Shown: positions 47,826-61,014 of the stretch, one piece after another
How the letters are laid out: each line of letters opens with the position of its first letter
How positions within the stretch are numbered: the stretch's first letter is position 1
Assembly: GCA_022376925.1 (NCBI GenBank)
Contig: JAIOJX010000006.1
Location: 62,023,394-62,087,393 of the forward strand
Length of the DNA: 64,000 nucleotides
Direction of reading: 5' to 3'
DNA from: Tragulus kanchil
Taxonomy: Eukaryota; Chordata; Mammalia; Artiodactyla; Tragulidae
The notes under the pieces: generated by a model
What the model was told of the DNA's origin: nothing
The model's input: the letters and a program-made list of their open reading frames with translations, nothing else
Database searches by the model: none
Program-made: the position numbers and the translations under genes

Positions 47826-50083
47826 TCCAAAGGTATATCTTTGAATACTTTGTCCATTCTGGTGTGAAATGACTTGCAAGATGACTTTTCTATTACTTCC
47901 ATTGTGAGGCATTTCACAATTCAATACATATCACTACTGGGAAAACTTTGTAAATGCAGAAGCTACATTTTCTGCTACTCAATTTCATGCTCTGAGTTCT
48001 AGTTATTGCCCTCAGGAAACATGGTAAACAATTCTTTCCCTTCATGGTGGCACATTTTGGATTCTTAGAAGTTTGTATCATACCCCTAAGTCATTCTATA
48101 AAAATACTTTATATGCAGTACATATCAGAGTGCTTAATTCTTCTGTCAATGAACAATATATTTAGTTTTTATAATCTTGTCTCATATGTCATTTTTCTCA
48201 GCCTTTTAATTGAGTATCTCTTCTGTAAATCCCAAGAAGTTTGTCAAATCTAATATGAAACTACTTGCAAAATGGTTGGGTAATCTGACTCCATCTTACC
48301 ATTGTACTGCACAGATCAACAATTGATTCCTAGTTTCACACTGGAGTGCTCTTATGTTTCGACATCTTTGCAATATCTTAACAGTTCCTTCCATAGCCTT
48401 TTATCACTTTCTGTGTTTCATCAAAATTTATCTACTGAAATCATAGATAAAGTAATTCCACTAGTAGATACAATGATACCAAAGGAATCCTAACAAATTT
48501 TTTTTTCTGTATTAAAACTCATTTACTCTGTATTTCTTGTGATATAATAGCCACTCTGAAACAATTGTTGATAGAGAGATAATTTCTCTAATTTCTATGT
48601 TCTTTCAAGTCTGAGAAAATGTGTCTAAATGTGATACCAGTCTTTCCATATAAAGAAATCCAATACTGCAAAATCTGCCCCTACAAAGACATATACACAT
48701 AAATTATACATATTATTGGAGTTACTAAGGGACCATTGTCAGGTTAATAATATAAGTCCTCTGAAATATATAAAGTATATAGTTAGCACAGCCATCTTTT
48801 CTGTCTCTTTCAGATTGACTCCTCATGATCATCTGTGTTAATGATCATTCTACTTTTTAAAAATTTCTGAGGTTTACTTTTTAATATTAAATGTTGCATA
48901 TCTTATAAGATGGTCTTTACTTTTCACAACATTCAAATTTAAAAGATCTCCAGTTCCAAAGGTATATCTTTGAATACTTTGTCCATTCTGGTGTGAAATG
49001 ACTTGCAAGATGACTTTTCTATTACTTCCATTGTGAGGCATTTCACAATTCAATACATATCACTACTGGGAAAACTTTGTAAATGCAGAAGCTACATTTT
49101 CTGCTACTCAATTTCATGCTCTGAGTTCTAGTTATTGCCCTCAGGAAACATGGTAAACAATTCTTTCCCTTCATGGTGGCACATTTTGGATTCTTAGAAG
49201 TTTGTATCATACCCCTAAGTCATTCTATAAAAATACTTTATATGCAGTACATATCAGAGTGCTTAATTCTTCTGTCAATGAACAATATATTTAGTTTTTA
49301 TAATCTTGTCTCATATGTCATTTTTCTCAGCCTTTTAATTGAGTATCTCTTCTGTAAATCCCAAGAAGTTTGTCAAATCTAATATGAAACTACTTGCAAA
49401 ATGGTTGGGTAATCTGACTCCATCTTACCATTGTACTGCACAGATCAACAATTGATTCCTAGTTTCACACTGGAGTGCTCTTATGTTTCGACATCTTTGC
49501 AATATCTTAACAGTTCCTTCCATAGCCTTTTATCACTTTCTGTGTTTCATCAAAATTTATCTACTGAAATCATAGATAAAGTAATTCCACTAGTAGATAC
49601 AATGATACCAAAGGAATCCTAACAAATTTTTTTTTCTGTATTAAAACTCATTTACTCTGTATTTCTTGTGATATAATAGCCACTCTGAAACAATTGTTGA
49701 TAGAGAGATAATTTCTCTAATTTCTATGTTCTTTCAAGTCTGAGAAAATGTGTCTAAATGTGATACCAGTCTTTCCATATAAAGAAATCCAATACTGCAA
49801 AATCTGCCCCTACAAAGACATATACACATAAATTATACATATTATTGGAGTTACTAAGGGACCATTGTCAGGTTAATAATATAAGTCCTCTGAAATATAT
49901 AAAGTATATAGTTAGCACAGCCATCTTTTCTGTCTCTTTCAGATTGACTCCTCATGATCATCTGTGTTAATGATCATTCTACTTTTTAAAAATTTCTGAG
50001 GTTTACTTTTTAATATTAAATGTTGCATATCTTATAAGATGGTCTTTACTTTTCACAACATTCAAATTTAAAAGATCTCCAGT
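47826..50083 (+). repeat. Direct duplication D17 (1129 bp, clean join)
   Basis: Copy 1 is 47826-48954 and copy 2 is 48955-50083, joined over a shared 'ttccaaa' with no degraded bases. The content is anonymous AT-rich sequence. Frames of 69 and 63 codons appear twice and encode nothing recognisable. Confidence 0.9.
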
Positions 50084-50601
50084 TCCAAAAGTAACATTAC
50101 TGTGAAAACTACTGTTGTTTTGTCTGACTATTTTATTGCTATCAGAACTGGCATTTTTTTCTTAAGATAAATCAAATATGGATAATGAATACATTTCAAA
50201 AAGTTTTGAGTCTGTTACAAGTGGAATCTATAAGAATCTTGGCAATATCTTAAATTTCAATACTACAAGCCCCTGAATAAGTAGCTCTGATATCAGAGAA
50301 CAGATATATGTAGAAAATAGGCTTTTCGCAGTAGCCTTAAAATAATTGAAGTAGTCACCTGTTACCCAACTTTCATAGCATTTATGTTAAGCATAGTTTT
50401 CCAAGAAGGAAACAGTTTTGGAAATAAAATTGAATTCAACAGCTGTCTCACTGCCCAAAAGTTGGCTTTAGAGAATCTTTAATTGCCACATATTTTTAAA
50501 TGTTTGAGAATAGAAAGAATCATTAACTCATAAACCAAGCCACAAACCAATTCACACCTAGTGTGAATAAAGATAGATGAAAAGTGAATTGATCATCTGA
50601 A

Positions 50602-50623
50602 AATATATATATATATATTTATA

Positions 50624-50655
<32 letters not shown>

Positions 50656-50671
50656 CACACATATATATATA
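50602..50671. repeat. (TA)n microsatellite (first copy)
   Basis: Interrupted TA repeat of 70 bp with the order (AT)n, TTT, (AT)n, C, (AT)n, CACAC, (AT)n. It lies in anonymous sequence. Confidence 0.9.
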
Positions 50672-50999
50672 GTTAAGTCTTTAAACTTAACTAAGTTCCC
50701 TGCTGTTGGATAATGGAACCTAATTAAGAAAAGAATCTGAGGACATTGTCACATTATGCCCTAGAAGCCCAGTTATTCTTTGAGTCTTTATTGAGAGCCT
50801 CTTCTGTCCTGGGAATCATATTGGCAAATGTAAAAACGTGGAAATCAACAAAACGTGCACTGTAAAAATCTTTGTATACTCTAAGAACACAGAGTTGGGA
50901 GCATCTACATCAGAAAAAATGATGTTTCTTAAAAGGGAATGGTTCCATTTGTGTTCTAAGCGATGATGCAGTAGAGTTAGCTAAATGAGAACTATATGG

Positions 51000-51725
51000 G
51001 AGAACTTTCCAAGCAATGTGAGCATCCTCTTAAAATTTGAAAGGGTGGATAAAGCATGAAAAGCTGAATTTGGTGGTGGGGGGGTTGGGGAATGAGGGAC
51101 TGTCTAGAAAAATTATTGGAGAGGACAGCAAGAGTCAGATCATGAAGGTTTTTGTACTTGGACCAAGCAGATTGGAAGCTCCAGTTCCAAAAGTAACATT
51201 ACTGTGAAAACTACTGTTGTTTTGTCTGACTATTTTATTGCTATCAGAACTGGCATTTTTTTCTTAAGATAAATCAAATATGGATAATGAATACATTTCA
51301 AAAAGTTTTGAGTCTGTTACAAGTGGAATCTATAAGAATCTTGGCAATATCTTAAATTTCAATACTACAAGCCCCTGAATAAGTAGCTCTGATATCAGAG
51401 AACAGATATATGTAGAAAATAGGCTTTTCGCAGTAGCCTTAAAATAATTGAAGTAGTCACCTGTTACCCAACTTTCATAGCATTTATGTTAAGCATAGTT
51501 TTCCAAGAAGGAAACAGTTTTGGAAATAAAATTGAATTCAACAGCTGTCTCACTGCCCAAAAGTTGGCTTTAGAGAATCTTTAATTGCCACATATTTTTA
51601 AATGTTTGAGAATAGAAAGAATCATTAACTCATAAACCAAGCCACAAACCAATTCACACCTAGTGTGAATAAAGATAGATGAAAAGTGAATTGATCATCT
51701 GAAAATATATATATATATATTTATA

Positions 51726-51757
<32 letters not shown>

Positions 51758-52760
51758 CACACATATATATATAGTTAAGTCTTTAAACTTAACTAAGTTC
51801 CCTGCTGTTGGATAATGGAACCTAATTAAGAAAAGAATCTGAGGACATTGTCACATTATGCCCTAGAAGCCCAGTTATTCTTTGAGTCTTTATTGAGAGC
51901 CTCTTCTGTCCTGGGAATCATATTGGCAAATGTAAAAATGTGGAAATCAACAAAACGTGCACTGTAAAAATCTTTGTATACTCTAAGAACACAGAGTTGG
52001 GAGCATCTACATCAGAAAAAATGATGTTTCTTAAAAGGGAATGGTTCCATTTGTGTTCTAAGCGATGATGCAGTAGAGTTAGCTAAATGAGAACTATATG
52101 GGAGAACTTTCCAAGCAATGTGAGCATCCTCTTAAAATTTGAAAGGGTGGATAAAGCATGAAAAGCTGAATTTGGTGGTGGGGGGGTTGGGGAATGAGGG
52201 ACTGTCTAGAAAAATTATTGGAGAGGACAGCAAGAGTCAGATCATGAAGGTTTTTTGTACTTGCCAAAGAACTTCAAGTTGCTCATAAATTCTGAGGGAT
52301 TTGGGGCTTGGAAGCTTACATAGATAGCACAGTCCTTTTAGTTTTGATTTTGCATTTAAAGACCAATATGGCAGATCAGTGCAGGATAGATTATAGTTGA
52401 GCAAGAATGGAGAGAGAGAAGCTAGTAGGACACAGTCACTGTGAAGAAATATGGAAAACTTTTGAAGCATAGAGTAGAAGACATAGTTTTGAAGGATTTA
52501 GTATAATCTGAAGGATTTAGTGACTGATTGGGGCATATTTCAACATGGTTCCTAAATACGTGATGTACACAATTAAGTGAAGATGGTTGTATTTTTCTAG
52601 GAAAGGAAGCACAAGAAGATGAGTAAGTTTTGAGTGCCATTTTGAACGTGTTGAGTTTATGGAGATTATGGGATATCCAATGGGAGGTAGCCAGGAGGGA
52701 TTTGGCAAAATGATCTGATTATCAGCAAAGATTACTTTGCCTGGGCCGTGGAGTCAGGCA
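51000..52760. repeat. Ancient interspersed repeat, L2-like (tentative)
   Basis: Phrases such as 'gtcagatcatgaaggttttt' and 'gaacgtgttgagtttatgga' match an old repeat group I associate with L2 relics. Part is displayed three times because of D18 and D19 (starts 51020, 52122, 53329). The family call is uncertain. Minus-strand frames of 63-77 codons inside it are chance. Confidence 0.35.
51704..51773. repeat. (TA)n microsatellite (second copy, D18)
   Basis: Same structure and same 70-bp length as at 50602-50671. Confidence 0.9.
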
Positions 52761-54509
52761 TCATTCGTGTATAAATTTTTGTTAAAGCCAAGTCAAGTAA
52801 AGACTAGAAAGGATGCATTGGCTTTGACAACTAAGAAACTATTAAAAATATTAATAAAACATTTTTCATTAAAGTGGTGAAACAAGAATCAGACTGCCAT
52901 AAGATGAAGTGTGAATCAAATTTTCAGTAAACAACAAATGTAAACTATTATTTCAAGAAACTTAAATGTAAAGGGATACGGTTTTTTAAAAAATTATACC
53001 TAGAAAGGTTAAATAAATAAAATATCTCTTTATATGATAAAGAAACTCAAACAAGGGCTTCCCTGGTAGCTCAGTGGTAAAGAGTTCACCTGCCAGTGCA
53101 GGAGACATGGGTTTGCTCCCTGATCCGGGATGGTCCCACATTCAGCGGAGCAATTAATCCCATGAGTCACAACTATTGAACCTGTGCTCCAGAGCCTCAG
53201 AGCTGCAACTATTGAGCCCATGTGCTGCATGCATGGAAGCTCGTGTGCCCTAGAGCCAGAGTTCCACAACAAGAGAAGTCACTGCAACAAGAAGCCTGCT
53301 CTGTGGTCAAGTCTGGGGAATGGAGTTGGAGCATCCTCTTAAAATTTGAAAGGGTGGATAAAGCATGAAAAGCTGAATTTGGTGGTGGGGGGGTTGGGGA
53401 ATGAGGGACTGTCTAGAAAAATTATTGGAGAGGACAGCAAGAGTCAGATCATGAAGGTTTTTTGTACTTGCCAAAGAACTTCAAGTTGCTCATAAATTCT
53501 GAGGATTTGGGGCTTGGAAGCTTACATAGATAGCACAGTCCTTTTAGTTTTGATTTTGCATTTAAAGACCAATATGGCAGATCAGTGCAGGATAGATTAT
53601 AGTTGAGCAAGAATGGAGAGAGAGAAGCTAGTAGGACACAGTCACTGTGAAGAAATATGGAAAACTTTTGAAGCATAGAGTAGAAGACATAGTTTTGAAG
53701 GATTTAGTATAATCTGAAGGATTTAGTGACTGATTGGGGCATATTTCAACATGGTTCCTAAATACGTGATGTACACAATTAAGTGAAGATGGTTGTATTT
53801 TTCTAGGAAAGGAAGCACAAGAAGATGAGTAAGTTTTGAGTGCCATTTTGAACGTGTTGAGTTTATGGAGATTATGGGATATCCAATGGGAGGTAGCCAG
53901 GAGGGATTTGGCAAAATGATCTGATTATCAGCAAAGATTACTTTGCCTGGGCCGTGGAGTCAGGCATCATTCGTGTATAAATTTTTGTTAAAGCCAAGTC
54001 AAGTAAAGACTAGAAAGGATGCATTGGCTTTGACAACTAAGAAACTATTAAAAATATTAATAAAACATTTTTCATTAAAGTGGTGAAACAAGAATCAGAC
54101 TGCCATAAGATGAAGTGTGAATCAAATTTTCAGTAAACAACAAATGTAAACTATTATTTCAAGAAACTTAAATGTAAAGGGATACGGTTTTTTAAAAAAT
54201 TATACCTAGAAAGGTTAAATAAATAAAATATCTCTTTATATGATAAAGAAACTCAAACAAGGGCTTCCCTGGTAGCTCAGTGGTAAAGAGTTCACCTGCC
54301 AGTGCAGGAGACATGGGTTTGCTCCCTGATCCGGGATGGTCCCACATTCAGCGGAGCAATTAATCCCATGAGTCACAACTATTGAACCTGTGCTCCAGAG
54401 CCTCAGAGCTGCAACTATTGAGCCCATGTGCTGCATGCATGGAAGCTCGTGTGCCCTAGAGCCAGAGTTCCACAACAAGAGAAGTCACTGCAACAAGAAG
54501 CCTGCTCTG
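52122..54509 (+). repeat. Direct duplication D19 (about 1.18 kb, offset 1207 falling to 1206)
   Basis: Copy 1 is 52122-53303 and copy 2 is 53329-54509. The 25-bp join reads as a degraded continuation of the CHR SINE ('ctgctctg' followed by scrambled bases). One G is lost in copy 2 ('ctgagggattt' against 'ctgaggattt'). Confidence 0.9.
53055..53303 (+). mobile_element. CHR-type SINE, cut by D19 join
   Basis: Head 'gggcttccctggtagctcag', body 'cacctgccagtgcaggagac' and 'cacaacaagagaagtcactg'. The 3' tail is missing because copy 1 of D19 stops here. The complete version is 54261-54606. Confidence 0.85.
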
Positions 54510-54606
54510 CTCAACTAGAAAGTAGTCTCGACTCCCTGCAACTGGAGAAGAGCCTGCAGCAGCAGTGAAAACTCAAAATAACCAGAAATAAATAAATAAA
54601 TTTTTA
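54261..54606 (+). mobile_element. CHR-type SINE, complete
   Basis: Full head-to-tail copy ending in an (AAAT)n tail at about 54586-54606. The 80-codon minus-strand frame across it is a shadow seen in all three displays (53030, 54236, 55362). Confidence 0.85.
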
Positions 54607-56565
54607 AAGAAATACAATTTTTTGTTTAAAAAAGAAACTCAAGCATTGTTTATAGGTTACATGAGATGGGCAAGTAAGTAGAGGAACAGTTAAAGGTACA
54701 TGAGAAAGAAAGAAACCACAGTGTTTATAATTTCTTTCAAGCAGAACTCCAGGTGAGGAATGATTGGACTGCTCTAGAATAAGTGCTTTTGCAGGAAGGG
54801 TACTAGAAGATAGCTAAATGGTAGGAAACTATTGATAAGAGAGGACTTGAAGATAGATTGTGACATCTCTAAAATCAACAGGAGACTGCTAACCTGGGAA
54901 GAACATGGAAGTATTAAGTGGAAGCCTACATGAATGAAGAGAAAGAGGTAGGAATAAGTACTTCATAGGCATCCAAGGATATGGAAGGCATGGCTGTAGA
55001 ATACACTGTGCATTTTAGACTTCAGATTAAGAGGGAATGTTTAAGTAGGATATATAAGAAGGGACACTAGAGAGTCTAGGGCAGTTTCTGTGCTACCTGC
55101 ATGGATACTAATATCATCCAGGATGATGATAATGAAATAGAGAGAAATACCAGAACACCAACGCTATGACTCTTAGTAAATATTGGGAAATGACCAGGAC
55201 TTTATAGAAGCAACAATGTGTAAAGAGAAAGCAGGGGATAATAGATGAGCAGTTTATGTGTCTGAGGAGATTATAAGTTTACTTAAATATGTCCACCATG
55301 TCTTTAAAAGAATATGTAAGAAACATAATATTGTGTCTGAGTGGCATCTCTTTTCTAAATGTTAGAGTTGGGGCGTATGGATGTTTTGTGCTAAAACCAA
55401 AGGTCTAAAAGTTTCAAAAGAAGGTGGTAAAGAGTTCACCTGCCAGTGCAGGAGACATGGGTTTGCTCCCTGATCCGGGATGGTCCCACATTCAGCGGAG
55501 CAATTAATCCCATGAGTCACAACTATTGAACCTGTGCTCCAGAGCCTCAGAGCTGCAACTATTGAGCCCATGTGCTGCATGCATGGAAGCTCGTGTGCCC
55601 TAGAGCCAGAGTTCCACAACAAGAGAAGTCACTGCAACAAGAAGCCTGCTCTGCTCAACTAGAAAGTAGTCTCGACTCCCTGCAACTGGAGAAGAGCCTG
55701 CAGCAGCAGTGAAAACTCAAAATAACCAGAAATAAATAAATAAATTTTTAAAGAAATACAATTTTTTGTTTAAAAAAGAAACTCAAGCATTGTTTATAGG
55801 TTACATGAGATGGGCAAGTAAGTAGAGGAACAGTTAAAGGTACATGAGAAAGAAAGAAACCACAGTGTTTATAATTTCTTTCAAGCAGAACTCCAGGTGA
55901 GGAATGATTGGACTGCTCTAGAATAAGTGCTTTTGCAGGAAGGGTACTAGAAGATAGCTAAATGGTAGGAAACTATTGATAAGAGAGGACTTGAAGATAG
56001 ATTGTGACATCTCTAAAATCAACAGGAGACTGCTAACCTGGGAAGAACATGGAAGTATTAAGTGGAAGCCTACATGAATGAAGAGAAAGAGGTAGGAATA
56101 AGTACTTCATAGGCATCCAAGGATATGGAAGGCATGGCTGTAGAATACACTGTGCATTTTAGACTTCAGATTAAGAGGGAATGTTTAAGTAGGATATATA
56201 AGAAGGGACACTAGAGAGTCTAGGGCAGTTTCTGTGCTACCTGCATGGATACTAATATCATCCAGGATGATGATAATGAAATAGAGAGAAATACCAGAAC
56301 ACCAACGCTATGACTCTTAGTAAATATTGGGAAATGACCAGGACTTTATAGAAGCAACAATGTGTAAAGAGAAAGCAGGGGATAATAGATGAGCAGTTTA
56401 TGTGTCTGAGGAGATTATAAGTTTACTTAAATATGTCCACCATGTCTTTAAAAGAATATGTAAGAAACATAATATTGTGTCTGAGTGGCATCTCTTTTCT
56501 AAATGTTAGAGTTGGGGGCGTATGGATGTTTTGTGCTAAAACAGTCAATGGTCTAAAAGTTTCAG
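54281..56565 (+). repeat. Direct duplication D20 (about 1.14 kb, offset 1144)
   Basis: Copy 1 is 54281-55420 and copy 2 is 55425-56565. The last 80 bp of copy 1 lose a G and four further bases and are altered relative to 56510-56570 ('aaaaccaaaggtc' against 'aaaacagtcaatggtc'). The join falls inside the SINE head. Confidence 0.9.
55425..55750 (+). mobile_element. CHR-type SINE lacking 20-bp head (D20 copy)
   Basis: Same insertion as 54261-54606, minus its first 20 bp because D20 starts inside it. Confidence 0.85.
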
Positions 56566-58668
56566 AATGGAATCAGATGAATGGCAGCCCATAGCCTTGT
56601 TGTTCCCAGCCTCGCGGACTATCACAGTGAGAATTCACATTAGCCAGACCTGGAAGGAAGTACTTTCTTTCAGGGAGAAAAGAAGAGAGTAATCATTGAG
56701 GGATTTGAAGGTGTAGAGGTTGTTTGTCCAGAGTGATGCATGGTTCTAAAAGACGTCAAAAAAAATCAGTAGTCTATCAGAAGTGATGTTGTGCTTATGG
56801 TGCCCCATTTTAAAATTAATATATTCAATAATTCAACCAGTCTCAGAAATCCAATTTAAAGTTTCCTTCTTTATTTTTGAAAAGAATATGGAGTCTATGC
56901 TAACACAGCTCCCCAAAGCAATGTTCTTGATTGTGTACAATAAATCATCATCTTTCTATCCCATCAATAAACTAAGAAGTTGGCTGAAGATAATGCGGTG
57001 TTCTCATGAGAGAAAAGACTCTTGTTAACCAGTGTGCTTATCTTCTATAGAAGTTTGTGGCTTTCTTTGGTTATTATTGCTCTTGAAAGGATAATATCTT
57101 CCATGTAACACAAGAGACTTGGGGGTGTTTTTCTCTTCTTTATCCTGATGAAATCCGATATATGCATTGACTGAGTAGTGACTGTAGAGGGGGAACTGAC
57201 AGGCCCCAGGGAGGATGAGTAAAAATAAATGGAGCTGTAGAAAGCAGTAAAGCAAATATGTAGTTTCTTTAATGTAGCTTTGTTTAACACTGTGGTTAAA
57301 TTCAAAATTATTTTGCTCTGAACAGTTTTCCTTCTGTCCTTCTCCAATTCCTCTTTACCATCTATACTCAGTAGGGAGCATCCCAGACATAGCTGAGAAT
57401 AAAATTATTCCAGTTAGATGGTTTTTGCCCAACCCAAATCGTCTTTGGCTTTTGCGTATTAAATTGAAGTCAGTTCTTGCCAGAACACCAACGCTATGAC
57501 TCTTAATAAATATTGGGAAATCACCAGGACTTTATAGAAGCAACAATGTGTAAAGAGAAAGCAGGGGATAATAGATGAGCAGTTTATGTGTCTGAGGAGA
57601 TTATAAGTTTACTTAAATATGTCCACCATGTCTTTAAAAGAATATGTAAGAAACATAATATTGTGTCTGAGTGGCATCTCTTTTCTAAATGTTAGAGTTG
57701 GGGGCGTATGGATGTTTTGTGCTAAAACAGTCAATGGTCTAAAAGTTTCAGAATGGAATCAGATGAATGGCAGCCCATAGCCTTGTTGTTCCCAGCCTCG
57801 CGGACTATCACAGTGAGAATTCACATTAGCCAGACCTGGAAGGAAGTACTTTCTTTCAGGGAGAAAAGAAGAGAGTAATCATTGAGGGATTTGAAGGTGT
57901 AGAGGTTGTTTGTCCAGAGTGATGCATGGTTCTAAAAGACGTCAAAAAAAATCAGTAGTCTATCAGAAGTGATGTTGTGCTTATGGTGCCCCATTTTAAA
58001 ATTAATATATTCAATAATTCAACCAGTCTCAGAAATCCAATTTAAAGTTTCCTTCTTTATTTTTGAAAAGAATATGGAGTCTATGCTAACACAGCTCCCC
58101 AAAGCAATGTTCTTGATTGTGTACAATAAATCATCATCTTTCTATCCCATCAATAAACTAAGAAGTTGGCTGAAGATAATGCGGTGTTCTCATGAGAGAA
58201 AAGACTCTTGTTAACCAGTGTGCTTATCTTCTATAGAAGTTTGTGGCTTTCTTTGGTTATTATTGCTCTTGAAAGGATAATATCTTCCATGTAACACAAG
58301 AGACTTGGGGGTGTTTTTCTCTTCTTTATCCTGATGAAATCCGATATATGCATTGACTGAGTAGTGACTGTAGAGGGGGAACTGACAGGCCCCAGGGAGG
58401 ATGAGTAAAAATAAATGGAGCTGTAGAAAGCAGTAAAGCAAATATGTAGTTTCTTTAATGTAGCTTTGTTTAACACTGTGGTTAAATTCAAAATTATTTT
58501 GCTCTGAACAGTTTTCCTTCTGTCCTTCTCCAATTCCTCTTTACCATCTATACTCAGTAGGGAGCATCCCAGACATAGCTGAGAATAAAATTATTCCAGT
58601 TAGATGGTTTTTGCCCAACCCAAATCGTCTTTGGCTTTTGCGTATTAAATTGTATAGCTCAGTTCTCT
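56294..58668 (+). repeat. Direct duplication D21 (about 1.19 kb, offset 1186)
   Basis: Copy 1 is 56294-57479 and copy 2 is 57480 to about 58668, abutting. Two substitutions lie in the first 45 bp of copy 2 ('cttagtaaa' to 'cttaataaa', 'aaatgacc' to 'aaatcacc'). The last bases of copy 1 are a shortened form of 'ttgtatagctcagttctctg'. Content is anonymous; frames of 76-100 codons have no recognisable domain. Confidence 0.9.
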
Positions 58669-60190
58669 GTTCACATCACAAGGAAATATGAAAAAGATCC
58701 CCTCCTTTTTCATGTCCTTTTTTAGAGTAACTACATGCTAATGGCAGAAGTGTTCAGTACTGACAGTTTGCTGAATCAGGTTCTGTGAGTCTGAGGCCAG
58801 CCATGCACGCTGCCACTGTTTCCTACCAAGTCTGCTGGGAGAGAGGCCAGGAGGTTTTTCTTTCTGCCAACCTGCATATCAAGAAACCGTTGAAGTGTCA
58901 GCGTTTTCCATTCTATTCAGCACAGATGTTCCTATTATTGAAGAACTCACCTCTAAACCTGTCAGTCATAACGACAGGAGTTCACTAAAGACCCCTGAAA
59001 AGCAATGAACTTCACATTAGAGTTGAGCCTACTATGGTCAACAATAGATGGTGAAATATGGACCATTAATTCCATACAACTCCCAACCCCATCCCATAGG
59101 CACTGGGTTCTTTTCTGCATGTAGATGAAGATTTGAATTTCAGTTCTGCTATTTTTACCCCAAAATATCCCTTTAAATAGCACTATATGTAGTATTGTGC
59201 AAAACACTGCATCAAATTCAAACAAAATCAGGAGGAGTGGCTATATTTATTTTAAAAAATAGCTTTCATAACTGAAAATAAAGGCCACTGGCTACTGCTT
59301 TTAATGATTACAAACAATGTTACATTTTGTAGTCTATGAGCTAAATGACCCATAATATCTTCCAGAACTTATTATTTTATGTAAAAGGAAAGATTATACG
59401 GTAATATAGACTGTGCTTTTTGCATCTTCAAAGCAATACTTAAAGGATGATTGTTAAAGAGACATCCTAAATTGTATAAATTTCCCCTGGGTTCTCATGT
59501 GTCAAATGCAGAAGGAGCAGAGTGAATGCAGTTCAGTACCTTGATCAAAGTATGTGTATCATTTTTCACAAAATAAGTTTTCCTATACAGAAGAATTATT
59601 TTAAATGCCAATTTTTTTTTGACCTTGAAGAAATTTATGTTGTTGATCAACTATTGAAAAAGAATTAGTGCTTCTCAAATGCATCTAGTATGGGATTAAC
59701 CACTTCCGATTTCACCACGATTGGAACAATTTCTATCTTTTAAAAATATAAGTATAAATATAACTTGAGATAATAATTGGCCAAAATATCATGAGAAGTA
59801 TACACTGTATTGCAACAATAATGAGATCAGAGCACAAAGGCTTGGATGAAATTTTCTGTAACTCTTGGGTTCAAGGTGGATGCCTACCTTACTCCCACGC
59901 TGGACCGAAAGTACTGCTGCAACCAGCTGTTTTCATGTGAACTTCACCTGCTCCCCATATACCTCACACAGGACAGCCATGATGATATTTTAAACTGCCT
60001 AAGAAAACAACAAGTTTTTCATTGTCTTTCATCAGTACCAATAAATGGGGATAAGGTTGAGTAGAAATTGGAAGAGTGTTACTGAGTGAGATAGTGTGCA
60101 TGGGTTGCCACTAGTGGATTTGAGGAAGAAAAACATGCAACTAGAAATCACTCTAGAAATCTGAAGAACTACTTAGAAAAGGATTACCCT
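58669..60190. other. Anonymous single-copy stretch
   Basis: One of the few long stretches without duplication or a clear repeat. Frames at 58785-58988 (67 codons), 58962-59225 and 59846-60064 (72 codons) lack recognisable domains and splice-like boundaries. Not annotated as coding. Confidence 0.5.
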
Positions 60191-60329
60191 TTCTTAAAAC
60201 ATGTACTAATATGGGAAAGATCTGGACTAGGAGTCAGGACACATTGAATATACTTCTGGCTTTCTCATGAGTTAGTTGTGTCCCCATTGGAATGTAATAG
60301 TTCTGGACATTGATTACTGAAAATAGGCA

Positions 60330-60690
60330 TAGTTGCCTAAACTATAGTACAGTAACAAACAACCCCAAAGATTCAGTGGCTTACAAAAAAAACCTGAACT
60401 TTTCAATTTGTTCCACATCACCTGTGGATTGATTGAAAGTTTGCTCAGCTTAAGGCTTTAGGCCTGGAGGATCAGCCCCATATGGGACGTGCAGCAGAGG
60501 GAAAGGGGAAAGAGTAGAGTCACATGATGTGTTTTAAAGCTTTTCTCACATTCCATTGGCCAAAGGAAGCCACATGACCAAACCCCACTCAGGAGGAAAT
60601 GAGGTACACTCCTCCTACACTGAGGGCACCCAGGAGGAGCCTTGGGAAGGCAAATCCAAAGGAAAGGGGCAGTGCAGTGCCTGAAAGTTA
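60330..60690. repeat. Possible old mammalian interspersed repeat
   Basis: 'gtaacaaacaaccccaaaga' followed by 'ttcagtggcttacaa', and later 'cattccattggccaaaggaa' with 'gccacatgaccaaacccc', recall a common old mammalian repeat whose family I cannot name with confidence. Repeated at 61502-61862 by D22. Confidence 0.4.
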
Positions 60691-61014
60691 AAAGCATTGG
60701 TCAATGTCTTGAAAAGCATCTTGCAGCTACAAAATTGCAAATTTTGACTCATGAATTAGAAATAGCAATAATTCACTTAGTTTTAGAAATATTTCATCAA
60801 GAAATAAGAGACTGGTTTTTGGACTGACCCGGTCCAAGAATGGACTGATTTCTCACAACAATCAGTAGTTTATATGTGCATATATATGTTTTTATGTTTA
60901 AATTATTTCAGCTATTTTGAAAGCAAGCTCCTGGCCTTTCAAAAGCATTTGGTTGATGCTTTAGAGAATACATAAATAACACTCCTTTGCATATGTTTAA
61001 TTTATCATTGTTTT

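Larger units (their letters stand above)
50077..52263 (+). repeat. Direct duplication D18 (about 1.08 kb, offset 1102)
   Basis: Copy 1 is 50077-51160 and copy 2 is 51179-52263. The 18-bp join 51161-51178 looks like a poor version of the sequence after copy 2. One visible substitution is 'aaaacgtgg' against 'aaaatgtgg'. A 70-bp AT microsatellite is the same length in both copies. Confidence 0.9.

Noticed and set aside
53055..53130. tRNA gene in the SINE head
   Set aside because: The tRNA-like words belong to CHR and Bov-tA SINE heads; no intact cloverleaf is kept.
59846..60064. 72-codon frame in the single-copy stretch as an exon
   Set aside because: I see no convincing splice-site pairing or recognisable protein family. 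Left as anonymous.
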